Shown here in pieces: positions 1 through 8,473 of a DNA stretch of 64,000 nucleotides. The position numbers were made by a program, and so were the translations under genes. The stretch comes from Cytophagales bacterium (GTDB taxonomy: Bacteria > Bacteroidota > Bacteroidia > Cytophagales > Cyclobacteriaceae). The stretch spans positions 1 to 64,000 of the forward strand of contig JAKSDO010000278.1 in NCBI GenBank assembly GCA_022360055.1. Direction: 5' to 3'. The notes below the pieces were generated by a model. The model ran no database searches. It was not told the origin of the DNA and saw only the letters and a list, made by a program, of their open reading frames with translations. Position 1 is the stretch's first letter. The number at the start of each line of letters is the position of its first letter.

Positions 1-384
1 AGATGGAACAGAGCTCAACTCATTAAGCATGTTAACGATTATTCCGTTCAAGAGCTAGATAAACTTGGACAGTGTTTTGAACTCCTCTTCAATATGGATA
101 ATCAATACTACCTGGTTTTTATTAAGTATCTGAATGAATATCAAACCCAAAAAGACATAGCTAAGTCAATCCTTGGTACTTCCAAATTGACAGTGAATCA
201 AAAGACGTTCGAAGAAATCATCAATTACTTCGGTGATCTGAAAAGAGTAGACAAACTTCAAAATACAAATAAACAAATCGCAAGGATCTTAAAGCTGATT
301 ATCGATCCTGACAGACCACTGAAAGAAATTACGATAATCGATAGACTCGTGAATAAAAAAAGTCCTAGCACGATTTTCAAGTAA
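1..384 (+). CDS. C-terminal part of an unrecognised protein (5' end outside window)
   Basis: The frame is open from the first base, giving 127 residues up to the TAA at 382-384, so this is the 3' part of a gene that starts to the left. It is hydrophilic and helical, rich in Lys, Asn and Ile, with no signal peptide, membrane segment or motif I recognise. Its last ~96 nt overlap, tail to tail, an ORF on the other strand (289-633). The final residues (about 345-384) may be read-through into foreign sequence rather than native protein. An internal ATG at 94 could be a start, but the upstream frame stays open without a break. Confidence 0.45.
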   Translation, partial: RWNRAQLIKHVNDYSVQELDKLGQCFELLFNMDNQYYLVFIKYLNEYQTQKDIAKSILGTSKLTVNQKTFEEIINYFGDLKRVDKLQNTNKQIARILKLIIDPDRPLKEITIIDRLVNKKSPSTIFK

Positions 385-633
385 CTTAATACAATCAAGC
401 AAGTATTTTTCATCAAGATCACCATTAAAGAAGTCTTTGATTGAATTCCTAGCCTCACCATGAACCCAACCCCAATTTCCACCATCATCTTTAGGATACT
501 TCAAACCTTCAAGTATCTTTCTTTGTCTATAAGGGGATGCAACCAAATACTCACCAAGTTTATTGACACTCAAACTAGGCTCGGTTTTCATTCCATTCTG
601 TTTTTTAGGCTTTTTGTTGTTATCTTTTTTCAT
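289..633 (-). CDS. Hypothetical protein, 114 aa, possibly C-terminally truncated
   Basis: The ORF opens with a Lys/Asn-rich stretch followed by LSVNKLGEYLVASPYRQRKI, a pattern I associate with uncharacterised bacterial proteins that seem longer than this one; that length comparison is from memory. The ATG at 633 is the only reasonable start. The central part (WGWVHGEARNSIKDFF and an acidic helix after it) looks like real protein. The last ~27 residues lie on the strand opposite the end of the 1-384 reading frame. Convergent genes rarely share ~96 nt of coding sequence, so one or both C-termini are probably artefacts of a rearrangement. Function unknown. Confidence 0.45.
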   Translation of the reverse strand: MKKDNNKKPKKQNGMKTEPSLSVNKLGEYLVASPYRQRKILEGLKYPKDDGGNWGWVHGEARNSIKDFFNGDLDEKYLLDCIKLLENRARTFFIHESIDYRNFFQWSVRIDNQL

Positions 634-953
634 TGTTCTTTCAATTTTTAAGGTGCAAAATGATATTCAATAGTTTGGAGAAGTGTGGATCATAGGCAGA
701 TGTAAAAAATTGATAATTAGAAAAAGTTAATTAATAATCAATCTAGATTTGAAGATTGATAAACACACAAAACAAGGCTTCAAAAATGCAATTAGCTTAA
801 ATTTCTAGTGTTTACCCTAAAAATAGCAGGGGTATTTACGGTGAGAAAATCACGCAACTTACTAACGGAAATTATTCCAATCCTATTCCAACTTTAATTT
901 TAATTAATTTGTATCCTTACAAATGGATTTTATAACGGACTTCCTTAATTGAA
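634..953. other. Gene-free AT-rich intergenic stretch
   Basis: About 320 bases between the start of the minus-strand hypothetical gene and the end of the minus-strand sulfatase gene. I see no ORF, tRNA or clear hairpin. It is A+T rich and probably holds the promoter of the 289-633 ORF near its left end. Confidence 0.5.
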
Positions 954-2615
954 CTATTTATCAGACATGACTACACCAACATCTTTTGCATAATTATCCC
1001 AGGCATTTTGCAGCTTTTTTAATTTTTCGGGCATCTCATCGGATAAGTCATTCGTCTCACCAGGGTCATTATGAAGATTGTAAAGCTGCCATTTTCCATC
1101 TCCATAAGGCGGAGTATTCATCATAGCCTTAAAACCTCCCTGACGTACCCATAATCCATTTCCTCCCAAATCACCACAAACAAGCTCATCTTCCTTATAA
1201 ACCAGTGTTTCTTTTCCAGTTAATACTTGCAATAGAGATTTACCTCGCATTGGTTCAATTTCACGCTGCATGTACATATCCGGGTAGCTTACATCTGTCA
1301 TATCTAAAATGGTTGGCATTATATCCCATACATAGGTAAAGCAATCTAACTGTTTGCTCTGTTCAATCCCAGGAGCCTTTATTAACAAAGGTGATCGAAT
1401 ACCACCTTCCGCCATGGACATTTTAAACAGGTTTAATGGACCAGAACAAGCGCCAGCCCAGCCTATCCCATAAGCATAATGGGACATCGGATCCCCAATG
1501 TTGTCAATAGAATTATCGAATTGACTAAACCATTCGCTACCTTCATTACCGGGGTAATCTTCAGAAAACCATGGATTGGGGCCATTGTCAGACATAAATA
1601 CAATAATTGTATTTTCATACTCACCAATATCCTTTAAAAATGATTCGATACGACCATAATGGTAATCCATGTTGCTAATCATACCAGCATAAACCTCCAT
1701 AGCCTTAGTTTCCTTCTTTTTTCTTTCAGTATTAAGAGATTCCCATACTTCTGTATCGGCAAACATCTTTGATACGGAAGCTTCTTCAGGAAATAAACCC
1801 AAGTGTTTAGCAGCTTTTGCTCTTTTAATTTTCAATGATTCATAGCCATCATTGTATGTTCCCCGATACATACTTTTCCAGGGTTCTGGCACATGTAAAG
1901 GATCATGCGGTGCGGTAAATGCCAAATAGGCAAAAAACGGTCTTCCATCATCTTTGTTTTTTCGAATCGACTCAATCAGGTAATCAGTATAACTTCTCGT
2001 TGCATAGAAATCCTTCGGTAATTCATTCAAAAACTCATCATTGTGCACATATTTTGCAACTGGTTGAAAAGCCAACGCACCAGACATATCAGACCAGAAA
2101 CTTGCTCCACCATACAGCAAACTATATGAATTCTCAAAACCTCGATCGAAAGGTAACTGCCCTTTATCATGGCCTAAATGCCATTTACCTCCCATGTAGG
2201 TATGATATCCATTGTTATGAAGTACTTCGGCAAGGGTAATAACACGGTCATTCAAATAACCCTCATAACCGGGTTTCCCTTTTTGCTCGGGAGTCAATAA
2301 TTCGGCCATATTCCCCATGCCGGCAATATGGTTATCATTTCCGGTCAGCAGCATGGAACGAGTTGGGGAACAACTCTGGGAAACATGAAAATCAGTAAAA
2401 AGAACAGAGTTATTTGCCAGTTCATCTATATTGGGAGTCCTAATCTCACTTCCATAACAACCTAGGTCAGTCCAGCCCAGGTCATCAGCAACAACAAGAA
2501 GAATATTTGGTTTTTTTGACTCCATCAAATTTTTGGAATCATTTTCACATGAAAATATTACGCTACTTATAGCACAAATAACCAATTTTATTAAGCTAAG
2601 ATTTTTCATTTTCAT
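954..2615 (-). CDS. Lipoprotein arylsulfatase (S1 family, AslA-like)
   Basis: A full-length 553-aa sulfatase. The signal peptide ends in a lipobox (VIFSC, Cys23), so the mature enzyme should be a membrane-anchored lipoprotein. The metal-binding Asp pair is in VVADDLGW (about 44-45). The formylglycine motif CSPTR starts at Cys82 and is followed by the S1 pattern SMLLTGNDNHIAGMGNM, typical of the long S1_4-type arylsulfatases by my recollection. GGKWHLGHD and FMSDNGPNPW supply further active-site residues. The Cys must be oxidised to formylglycine; no maturase gene is visible in this window. It lies 178 nt downstream of the DUF1254 operon on the same strand, so it may have its own promoter. The exact substrate is unknown. 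Confidence 0.93.
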   Translation of the reverse strand: MKMKNLSLIKLVICAISSVIFSCENDSKNLMESKKPNILLVVADDLGWTDLGCYGSEIRTPNIDELANNSVLFTDFHVSQSCSPTRSMLLTGNDNHIAGMGNMAELLTPEQKGKPGYEGYLNDRVITLAEVLHNNGYHTYMGGKWHLGHDKGQLPFDRGFENSYSLLYGGASFWSDMSGALAFQPVAKYVHNDEFLNELPKDFYATRSYTDYLIESIRKNKDDGRPFFAYLAFTAPHDPLHVPEPWKSMYRGTYNDGYESLKIKRAKAAKHLGLFPEEASVSKMFADTEVWESLNTERKKKETKAMEVYAGMISNMDYHYGRIESFLKDIGEYENTIIVFMSDNGPNPWFSEDYPGNEGSEWFSQFDNSIDNIGDPMSHYAYGIGWAGACSGPLNLFKMSMAEGGIRSPLLIKAPGIEQSKQLDCFTYVWDIMPTILDMTDVSYPDMYMQREIEPMRGKSLLQVLTGKETLVYKEDELVCGDLGGNGLWVRQGGFKAMMNTPPYGDGKWQLYNLHNDPGETNDLSDEMPEKLKKLQNAWDNYAKDVGVVMSDK

Positions 2616-2793
2616 GATTTGTTCGTTTTTGTTAGATTATCGGTTATGCTTGTCACTCAATCTAATGAACGCCAATAGCTTGAACATACGGAGGTTGGGA
2701 TTTCGAAGCTGCAACTTATCAACTCTTTGACAGGTATTTGGACTAAACGTTTGCTCGTGTGGACTTGTCCATATGTTTGCCAATAAGGTCGGG

Positions 2794-4296
2794 TTATTCT
2801 ATTTGTATTAAATCATCCGGTTTCCATGTTTTACTAAACCAAGGTTCTGTAGGACCATAGAGCCTTATTAACACACAGAAACCTTTTCCTGGAATTGTTT
2901 GAATCCAGTTTCCTTCATGGCCCTTTGGAGGCTCTGGACTAAACCAAATTGTATATGAACCGTCTTTATTTGGTTTAACATCTGGATTCAGATTGTCTAG
3001 TCCTGCATATTTTTGGTCTGTTTCTAGCATAGAGCGGTGTTGTGTTGAATAAACCATAAATGACCAAAAGTCCTTAGCTGGTATTGGAACGGGCATGGTG
3101 ACTTTGTATGTCTTGCTTCCACTCAAATATTTTGCCTCTGAATCGTGCGCTGTAAAAGCATATACTGACCCTGTTCCCGGTTTTGGTGTGGCCATGGCAG
3201 GTGTAATTCCTGTTGCCATATAATGAAACATAATTCTATCATTTAAAACCATTTCTCCATTATTAATGAAGTCATATTCTCCTGAAAAAGAAGTATACCA
3301 TTGTCTGTCGTCATAAAAATAAGCGTCTTTATTGCGAGGTCTGAACGATAGTGAACGAGCTGTTGCATTACCAATGGCTACAGCTTCTTCTAAAAGTGCT
3401 TTTGTATATGAATCAGGATTAAACTTTTCGCCTTTCTTTATTCCTATTGCTGCAAAAGCTCCTACTAACTCTTCATTAAAAGCATCAGCAGGTTCGTACT
3501 GGATTACGGAATTAAGCTCTTCGAAAAACTCATAATTTACAGCATGGATTGTGTTCATTTGTTTACCTGATAAGTCAATAAATACTTGCTTAGGTTTGTT
3601 TCCAACTTGAGCTAAAGGGTAACAATTGAATGTTTTTCGGAACATTTCCATTGCTTGTTTTTGTTCTTCGGCTTTTGCAACCAGTCGTAAAAGAAGCCAG
3701 TGTCGATATGTTTTCGAATTAACTGTAATATATCCTTCAGGTATTTCGCCTTTGTTATCTGGGCCGATAAATAAATATTTACCCCCTTTTCCTTTATCCA
3801 TTCCTGTTACACCAATATCTGCAACAAATCTAAAAAAGGCATCATTAACAAAGCCTAAAACAGGCTGAGCTATTTCCAAGACAATTGGTCCGTTTTTTAA
3901 ATCAATCTCTCCAACAATATATGGGGTTGTGGAATTGGCAGTTAAAAACAGTGTTCTGGCATCCATTAAATCTACATAAGTTGCTACATCACCAGGTTTA
4001 ATATCCGCATCTTTTAATCCTTCCAGCATAGCATAGAGCGATGCTGCCGGCATACCGTCAAGAAAAGCTTGTACTCCTCTCGATACGGTTAAAAAATCAT
4101 AGGTTTTATTTACAGTTTTTTCATCGGGTAAACCATCGTTGAATCTTAAAGTGCCCAATAAATCTGTTTCAACTTCATTGGGCGTAAGTAAGGATGATGG
4201 TACATCAGCTGAATATTTGAACTTTGATTCCTGTGCGAATGCGATAATGGTTAGAAAAAGCAAGCCATTAATGAAAACAATACGTTTAAATTTCAT
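2794..4296 (-). CDS. Exported DUF1254/DUF1214 protein
   Basis: 500 aa from the ATG at 4296. A longer reading from 4359 would add 21 unlikely residues and overlap the upstream gene, whereas the 4296 start gives a clean signal peptide ending in IAFAQ. DUF1254 covers roughly residues 55-180 (including SRGVQAFLDGMPAASLYAML) and DUF1214 the C-terminal part (around FWSFMVYSTQHRSML and the DGSYTIWFSPEPP strand). The biochemical function of this family is not established as far as I know; members are usually periplasmic or outer-membrane. It lies 26 nt after a second DUF1254-type gene, so the two are probably co-transcribed. Confidence 0.9.
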   Translation of the reverse strand: MKFKRIVFINGLLFLTIIAFAQESKFKYSADVPSSLLTPNEVETDLLGTLRFNDGLPDEKTVNKTYDFLTVSRGVQAFLDGMPAASLYAMLEGLKDADIKPGDVATYVDLMDARTLFLTANSTTPYIVGEIDLKNGPIVLEIAQPVLGFVNDAFFRFVADIGVTGMDKGKGGKYLFIGPDNKGEIPEGYITVNSKTYRHWLLLRLVAKAEEQKQAMEMFRKTFNCYPLAQVGNKPKQVFIDLSGKQMNTIHAVNYEFFEELNSVIQYEPADAFNEELVGAFAAIGIKKGEKFNPDSYTKALLEEAVAIGNATARSLSFRPRNKDAYFYDDRQWYTSFSGEYDFINNGEMVLNDRIMFHYMATGITPAMATPKPGTGSVYAFTAHDSEAKYLSGSKTYKVTMPVPIPAKDFWSFMVYSTQHRSMLETDQKYAGLDNLNPDVKPNKDGSYTIWFSPEPPKGHEGNWIQTIPGKGFCVLIRLYGPTEPWFSKTWKPDDLIQIE

Positions 4297-4322
4297 AGTA
4301 AATTTTTCAAAAGGATTTAGGT

Positions 4323-5468
4323 CTATTTTTCTTCCAATAGGGGCATTGGCATTTTCCAATTACCCGATATTAATTCTTCTTTAGGCAAATAATAGCGAAT
4401 AGCCAAATCGAACTTACCAGCTGGTACTTCAAGGCAATTTATGTCGTTATTGGTGCATTTGGTTTTAAATTTAAAGGTAAATGTTCCATTTTTATTTTTC
4501 ACCGCACTAGTGTTGTTTATATGATAACGATTGGCTTCATTTGGATGAAAGAAACCACCACGTTCGGTATCATATGCAGTAACCGACCAAAATGCATCAA
4601 CGGGAGGCTCTTCCGTTGTTATGGTATAATTTCCTTTAGCTCCATCCAGTGCATTATCATTTTGATCAGTGAATATCATCTGATAAGTACTGTGTTCTGC
4701 AACAGGACCACCCCAACCTCCCTTAGTTCCGGCAGCTAAATTCAAGTAAGATACCTGGTCAGGAACCTGTTCTGGAGAAGCTACCAGATTTTTGAATGGT
4801 ACATTAGTAAAAACGGAATCCATTAATTCGTTTGCCTTATTAACAACACTGTCATTGAATGTGCTTAACAAATCAAGCTTTGGGAACTCTTTTATTTCAG
4901 GACCAGAAATATTCATCCCCTTAAATACTTTTTTTGCTGTTTCAATATCCTGCTCATTATTCAGATCTTTGACTTCAACACGTGTAATTACAGCGACGAT
5001 TAATGAGGGAGATTCAATTGTGTTTTTACCTTTAAGTTTTTCTGGTTTTTCACCATAATACAGGTAAAAATCTCCAACGGGATTAATGATATTATGAAAA
5101 TTGCAGTTTTTTTCATCCACCAATTGAAATGAATAAAATCGACTTGAATCACTGTAGTTGGAACTAAGCTTAACAGGTCCTTCAGATAGATAAATAAATC
5201 CTCCTGTATAATAAGTATCATTATTCATACGGACTATTTTATCTTCTCCTGCTTTTGTTAATTGAGGTTCTCCTGGAGTTGGTTTATTGAGCATCTCAGG
5301 ATTGCCTCCCGTATACTTTATCATGTAGTTATAGGTGTCCTTGTAAGGGAATTTTTTGATATAGTCTTCAACTTGTTCATTAAAACTTAATGAGGCATGC
5401 TGCTTTTTAATATTAGCTCAAGAATATGCAAGCACTACAGTTAATAATAGACTAATTTTAGTTTTCAT
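4323..5468 (-). pseudogene. DUF1254/DUF1214 lipoprotein gene interrupted by TGA at the lipobox Cys
   Basis: Reading from the ATG at 5468 gives the signal peptide MKTKISLLLTVVLAYS, then TGA (5418-5420), then an uninterrupted frame to 4323. The stop sits exactly where a lipobox cysteine is expected (LAYS-C), so a single change from TGC or TGT explains it. After the stop, 32 in-frame residues lead into MIKYTGGNPEML, where an internal ATG at 5324 would give a 333-aa product with no signal peptide. The body has the DUF1254 core and a C-terminal DUF1214 region with DAFWSVTAYDTERGGFFHPN. It may be a recent pseudogene, a sequencing error, or a protein now made without export. It sits between the amidohydrolase gene and a second DUF1254 gene. 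Confidence 0.85.
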
Positions 5469-5540
5469 TGGGATCTATATTATAAAAGTCATTTTCGTTT
5501 ACACATAAACCATTATTTTTTATAAACGTAGGTGGTGTTA

Positions 5541-6446
5541 TTATTTTATACCCAAAAGTTTGGCTGCGTTCTCACCCTTTATTTTTCTTTTGAATTCCTC
5601 ACTTATTGGCAGCGAATCTACTACTTCTAATGCTTCCTGTGGAGTTTGTGCAGCTGGATAGTCACTTCCTAACATGAGCTTATCAGATACTGTTTGTTCA
5701 AATACTTTCCATGGTAACAAATCCACATAAACTGGATCTAGAGGCCAAGCAGAAAGATCTGAATAAACATTGGCATGACGTAACAGTAAACTGTGAACAT
5801 CCATGTAATCCCAACATCCCATGTGAGCAGCAATAATTTTGAGACCTGGAAAGTCAAAAGCCACATCATCTATCAGTATAGGTCGAACATGGTTAATGCG
5901 ACATCCCATAATTAAACCTGCCCCTGTATGTATTGTAATTGGAACTCCGAGTTCTTGTATTTTTTCATAACATGGATAAAAAAGTTTGTCGTTAATATCC
6001 AAACCTAAAAGGGAAGGAATAATTTTTAGACCTTTGAATCCCAATTCATACACTGCATATTCTATATCTCCGACAGGGTCTTTACCGCTTGGATCAAAAC
6101 CTGCAAATCCGATAGCTTTACCTCCAAATTGTTTAATCAGTTTTGCAGCTTTTTCATTACTTTCTTTAGCTGACTGTCCTTTTGTAAGTGGACATAAGAA
6201 GTTGATCATATTATGTGTTTCATTCAAATGTTCCTTAAATTCCTTTACAGAGAACATTTTTGGTTGCTGTCCCTTATACTGCTTGGATGTTAAATGCATT
6301 GCAATACCCATTTTGCTTGGGTCGGCAACCACGTCTAGTTTTTTGTTTGCTGGCCAAGGTTTTGGTGGTGCATGTCCTTCTTGCATAAAATCTGTAAACG
6401 TTGGGTGTGCATGGATATCAATAATCAATTGTTTTGAAGCTGTCAT
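5541..6446 (-). CDS. Amidohydrolase family 2 (metal-dependent TIM-barrel hydrolase)
   Basis: 301 aa with no signal peptide, so cytoplasmic. Metal ligands are visible: HxH at His12/His14 (IDIHAHP), His173 in TIHTGAG, His208 in AAHMGCWD and Asp262 in LGSDYP. This layout is that of amidohydrolase_2 (ACMSD/OHCU-like) enzymes, which hydrolyse or decarboxylate aromatic and cyclic acids. The substrate cannot be read from the sequence. The ATG at 6446 is 14 nt after the stop of the MarR gene, so the two are almost certainly in one operon and the regulator may sense the substrate of this enzyme or a relative of it. Confidence 0.9.
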   Translation of the reverse strand: MTASKQLIIDIHAHPTFTDFMQEGHAPPKPWPANKKLDVVADPSKMGIAMHLTSKQYKGQQPKMFSVKEFKEHLNETHNMINFLCPLTKGQSAKESNEKAAKLIKQFGGKAIGFAGFDPSGKDPVGDIEYAVYELGFKGLKIIPSLLGLDINDKLFYPCYEKIQELGVPITIHTGAGLIMGCRINHVRPILIDDVAFDFPGLKIIAAHMGCWDYMDVHSLLLRHANVYSDLSAWPLDPVYVDLLPWKVFEQTVSDKLMLGSDYPAAQTPQEALEVVDSLPISEEFKRKIKGENAAKLLGIK

Positions 6447-6460
6447 GTTAAAAATGGTTT

Positions 6461-6901
6461 TTAATTATTTATAATATGTTTTAAATCATTGATGAATCGT
6501 TCTTGGTCGGGTAGATTGCTAAAGAATTTACTATTTGACTGAAGTTTTATCTTAAATGCTTCTTTTAAGGTATCCTTACCTTTGCTAGTCAAAAAAACAC
6601 ATTTAGCTCTCGTATCTGTTTTGTGCTCTTTTCTATCAACAAGCGTATTCTTTTGAAGTGTTCGCAATATTTTAGAAACCATCATACTATCTGTTTTACT
6701 AAAATCAGCAATCTCCTTTTGGGTTACATTTGTCGATTTTTTCAATAGCCATCCTAAGGATGCTAGTATCACAAATTGGGTATGAGTTAATCCCACTTTA
6801 CTTAAAGCATTATTCATTTGTTTTTGCCATAACATTGTTGTTTGCCAAAGTAAGTAGCCAATGTTATTGTTTGGTTCTTGAAGCTTGATGTTTTTATCCA
6901 T
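6461..6901 (-). CDS. MarR-family transcriptional regulator
   Basis: 146 aa from the ATG at 6901 (MDKNIKLQEPN). A TTG at 6925 would extend it by 8 residues and overlap the upstream gene, which is less likely. The winged helix-turn-helix is clear: THTQFVILASLGWL, TQKEIADFSKTDSMMVSKIL for the recognition helix region, then the wing with RKEHKTDTRAK. MarR proteins are dimeric repressors, usually of their own operon, released by small phenolic or lipophilic ligands. The gene lies 16 nt downstream of the DUF2798 gene and 14 nt upstream of the amidohydrolase gene. A candidate operator is noted at 7172-7200. Confidence 0.92.
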   Translation of the reverse strand: MDKNIKLQEPNNNIGYLLWQTTMLWQKQMNNALSKVGLTHTQFVILASLGWLLKKSTNVTQKEIADFSKTDSMMVSKILRTLQKNTLVDRKEHKTDTRAKCVFLTSKGKDTLKEAFKIKLQSNSKFFSNLPDQERFINDLKHIINN

Positions 6902-6917
6902 TGTCTCTTGAGTTGTT

Positions 6918-7151
6918 TTATTCAAGTGTGTTCTTCGTTTTTAATTTTTGAATGATTACATCCGTAATTTTTGCTGCTAAGATTGAAGTTGGTACTGCAA
7001 CTAAATACCCAATCATAAAACCTTTCATCCACTTAGATAGAAACCCTTTAAATATTCCAACATTAATCATTAACATAACAAATGACATAGTAAAAGCCAT
7101 AAAGAGAGGCTTTAAGAACTTTGCAAAAGTTTTCGCTTGTTTTTCATTCAT
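6918..7151 (-). CDS. DUF2798 small membrane protein
   Basis: 77 aa from the ATG at 7151; an upstream TTG at 7169 would add six residues. There are two hydrophobic segments (around LFMAFTMSFVMLMINVGIF and FMIGYLVAVPTSILAAKI), separated by a short basic loop, then a Lys-rich tail. This matches DUF2798, a family of two-helix inner-membrane proteins of unknown function that is often found next to MarR or TetR regulators. It is the first gene of the minus-strand operon. Confidence 0.8.
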   Translation of the reverse strand: MNEKQAKTFAKFLKPLFMAFTMSFVMLMINVGIFKGFLSKWMKGFMIGYLVAVPTSILAAKITDVIIQKLKTKNTLE

Positions 7152-7171
7152 ATCAATTCGCGCACTCAATT

Positions 7172-7200
7172 GTTGTTACAAATATAATAAATACGACAAC
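7172..7200 (-). promoter_or_regulatory. Promoter with overlapping inverted repeat, candidate MarR operator
   Basis: On the minus strand the sequence TATATTTG (7179-7186) is a perfect match to the Bacteroidota -7 box TAnnTTTG, about 28 nt before the ATG of the DUF2798 gene. It is flanked by GTTGT/ACAAC arms (7172-7176 and 7196-7200) that form an inverted repeat around the box. No good -33 TTTG was found. A repressor bound here would cover the promoter, as expected for MarR autoregulation. The operator assignment is inferred. Confidence 0.45.
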
Positions 7201-7812
7201 TATATTATTATTAGATGCCACTTTTTCAATTACCATCCAACGACAGCATGCCTAAAAACCCGGCTAAAGGAGTGATGATATTCACCAGATAGTCCACCAG
7301 ACATATCTTAAATAATACCATGGGATCAATGGACTTCTGGTTACATTTGCTATAATATCTCTCAGTGAGTTTATACAGAAATTGAGAATTGATCGACTGT
7401 TTTAGTATTCAGTTAATGATGTTTTCGAGAACTCGGTCGGCAATTGGAAGGAGTTGAATAACTTGGGTTGATGGTGCTTTTTACCTTGCAAGAGTTTCTT
7501 TTAGGTTACACTAGATCAAGGCCATCTGTCATTATTATCTAATCTTTCTAATAGTTGTGTAACAGATACCCTGTTTGTGAGCCGTTTCTATTCAGTTTCA
7601 ATATTTCGGATACCCCATAAACTTTTAATATAAATCCTATTATCCGGACATTTACTTACCAATCCTCTTTTGGTATCAAATTCTCCATGAATATTTTCCT
7701 TGATGAGTCCTCAAAACTATCCAGATATGCTTCAGTGGTTTGAAGTGATTTGTACATCAGTGACTAACGGATTATTTATACTATTCAGGATCGAATTCGG
7801 GAACAAAAAACA
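7201..7812. other. Gene-free stretch with a possible decayed coding remnant
   Basis: About 610 bases between the operon promoter and the tRNA-Cys terminator, without an intact gene. On the minus strand, 7710-7516 reads as protein-like sequence (HGEFDTKRGLVSKC, IKSLWGIRNIETE, then KRLTNRVSVTQLLERLDNND) broken by a stop at 7588-7590. I do not recognise the family. It may be the ruin of a gene on the island that borders the tRNA. Confidence 0.3.
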
Positions 7813-7849
7813 AAAACCAGCTGTATCACATTGATATTCAGCTGGTTTT
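7813..7849 (-). terminator. Intrinsic terminator of tRNA-Cys
   Basis: An 11-bp perfect stem (AAAACCAGCTG at 7813-7823 with CAGCTGGTTTT at 7839-7849) and a 15-nt loop. On the minus strand it is followed by a T-rich run at 7801-7816. It lies 12 nt past the 3' end of the tRNA gene. Confidence 0.8.
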
Positions 7850-7861
7850 GTAATTTATATG

Positions 7862-7932
7862 AGGTCTCGGGCGGATTCGAACCGCCGTAAAAGGTTTTGC
7901 AGACCTCTGCCTAGCCGCTCGGCCACGAGACC
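7862..7932 (-). tRNA. tRNA-Cys (anticodon GCA)
   Basis: 71 nt, folds as a standard cloverleaf. The acceptor stem is 7 perfect pairs (GGTCTCG with CGAGACC), the D-stem is GCC/GGC, the anticodon stem is GAGGT/ACCTT with loop CTGCAAA (anticodon GCA, one G-U pair), and the T-arm is GGCGG-TTCGAAT-CCGCC. The discriminator base is U, as expected for cysteine. CCA is not encoded. The 3' end faces the AT-rich region to the left. Confidence 0.96.
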
Positions 7933-8131
7933 CTTTGCCAACAGGGATGCAAAAATACAAAGAATGTACAGCCAAGCAAACAAATGAGCTTTTTTTTAAA
8001 CGTTAAGCCATGCACCGCAAAGCATCGGTTGTTTAACAATAATTGGGCTCATTTGCCGAATAATCATAAAATCTGTTTATTTTGATTTTTTCATACTGTT
8101 ATATTTGTTTTAAACAAGATCAACTGGAACT

Positions 8132-8473
8132 ATGCCGGTACTGAAATTTGACGAAATCCCCTATGAAGCAGTTCGCAAAGGATTGCAGCGAAAGATTATT
8201 CATGAAAAAGAGCTGATGACGGTGTTGCTGGACTTCACGGACGGACCATGGGAAGAAAAGGAGCCCCCACATCATCATCCGCACGAGCAGACATCCTACA
8301 TAGCAAAAGGCGAGATCATTTTTTACTGCGAGGACGAGCCCGACCAGCATCTCAAGGAGGGAGATATGTTTGTCGTCCCTTCCGGAAAAATGCATACCAT
8401 CAAATTACTTACCAAAGAAGCGCGACTCGTGGACAGCTTTACGCCTTTGAGGCGAGATTTCCTGGAGAAATAA
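8132..8473 (+). CDS. Small cupin-domain protein
   Basis: 113 aa forming a single cupin_2 barrel. The metal-binding motif is PPHHHPHEQTSYIAKGEIIF (His residues near 47-51, Glu52 region), and the second cupin motif is GDMFVVPSGKMHTI with a conserved His. There is no signal peptide. Such small cupins are often sugar isomerases, pectin-degradation factors (KdgF-like) or ligand sensors. Its position before a GH28 gene would suit a role in uronate metabolism, but it is separated from that gene by ~530 nt and the link is weak. Confidence 0.85.
   Translation: MPVLKFDEIPYEAVRKGLQRKIIHEKELMTVLLDFTDGPWEEKEPPHHHPHEQTSYIAKGEIIFYCEDEPDQHLKEGDMFVVPSGKMHTIKLLTKEARLVDSFTPLRRDFLEK

Noticed and set aside
5418-5420. 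In-frame TGA read as selenocysteine
   Set aside because: The position is the lipobox cysteine of a signal peptide, an implausible place for selenocysteine. I see no SECIS-like hairpin after it, so a stop or sequencing error is simpler.
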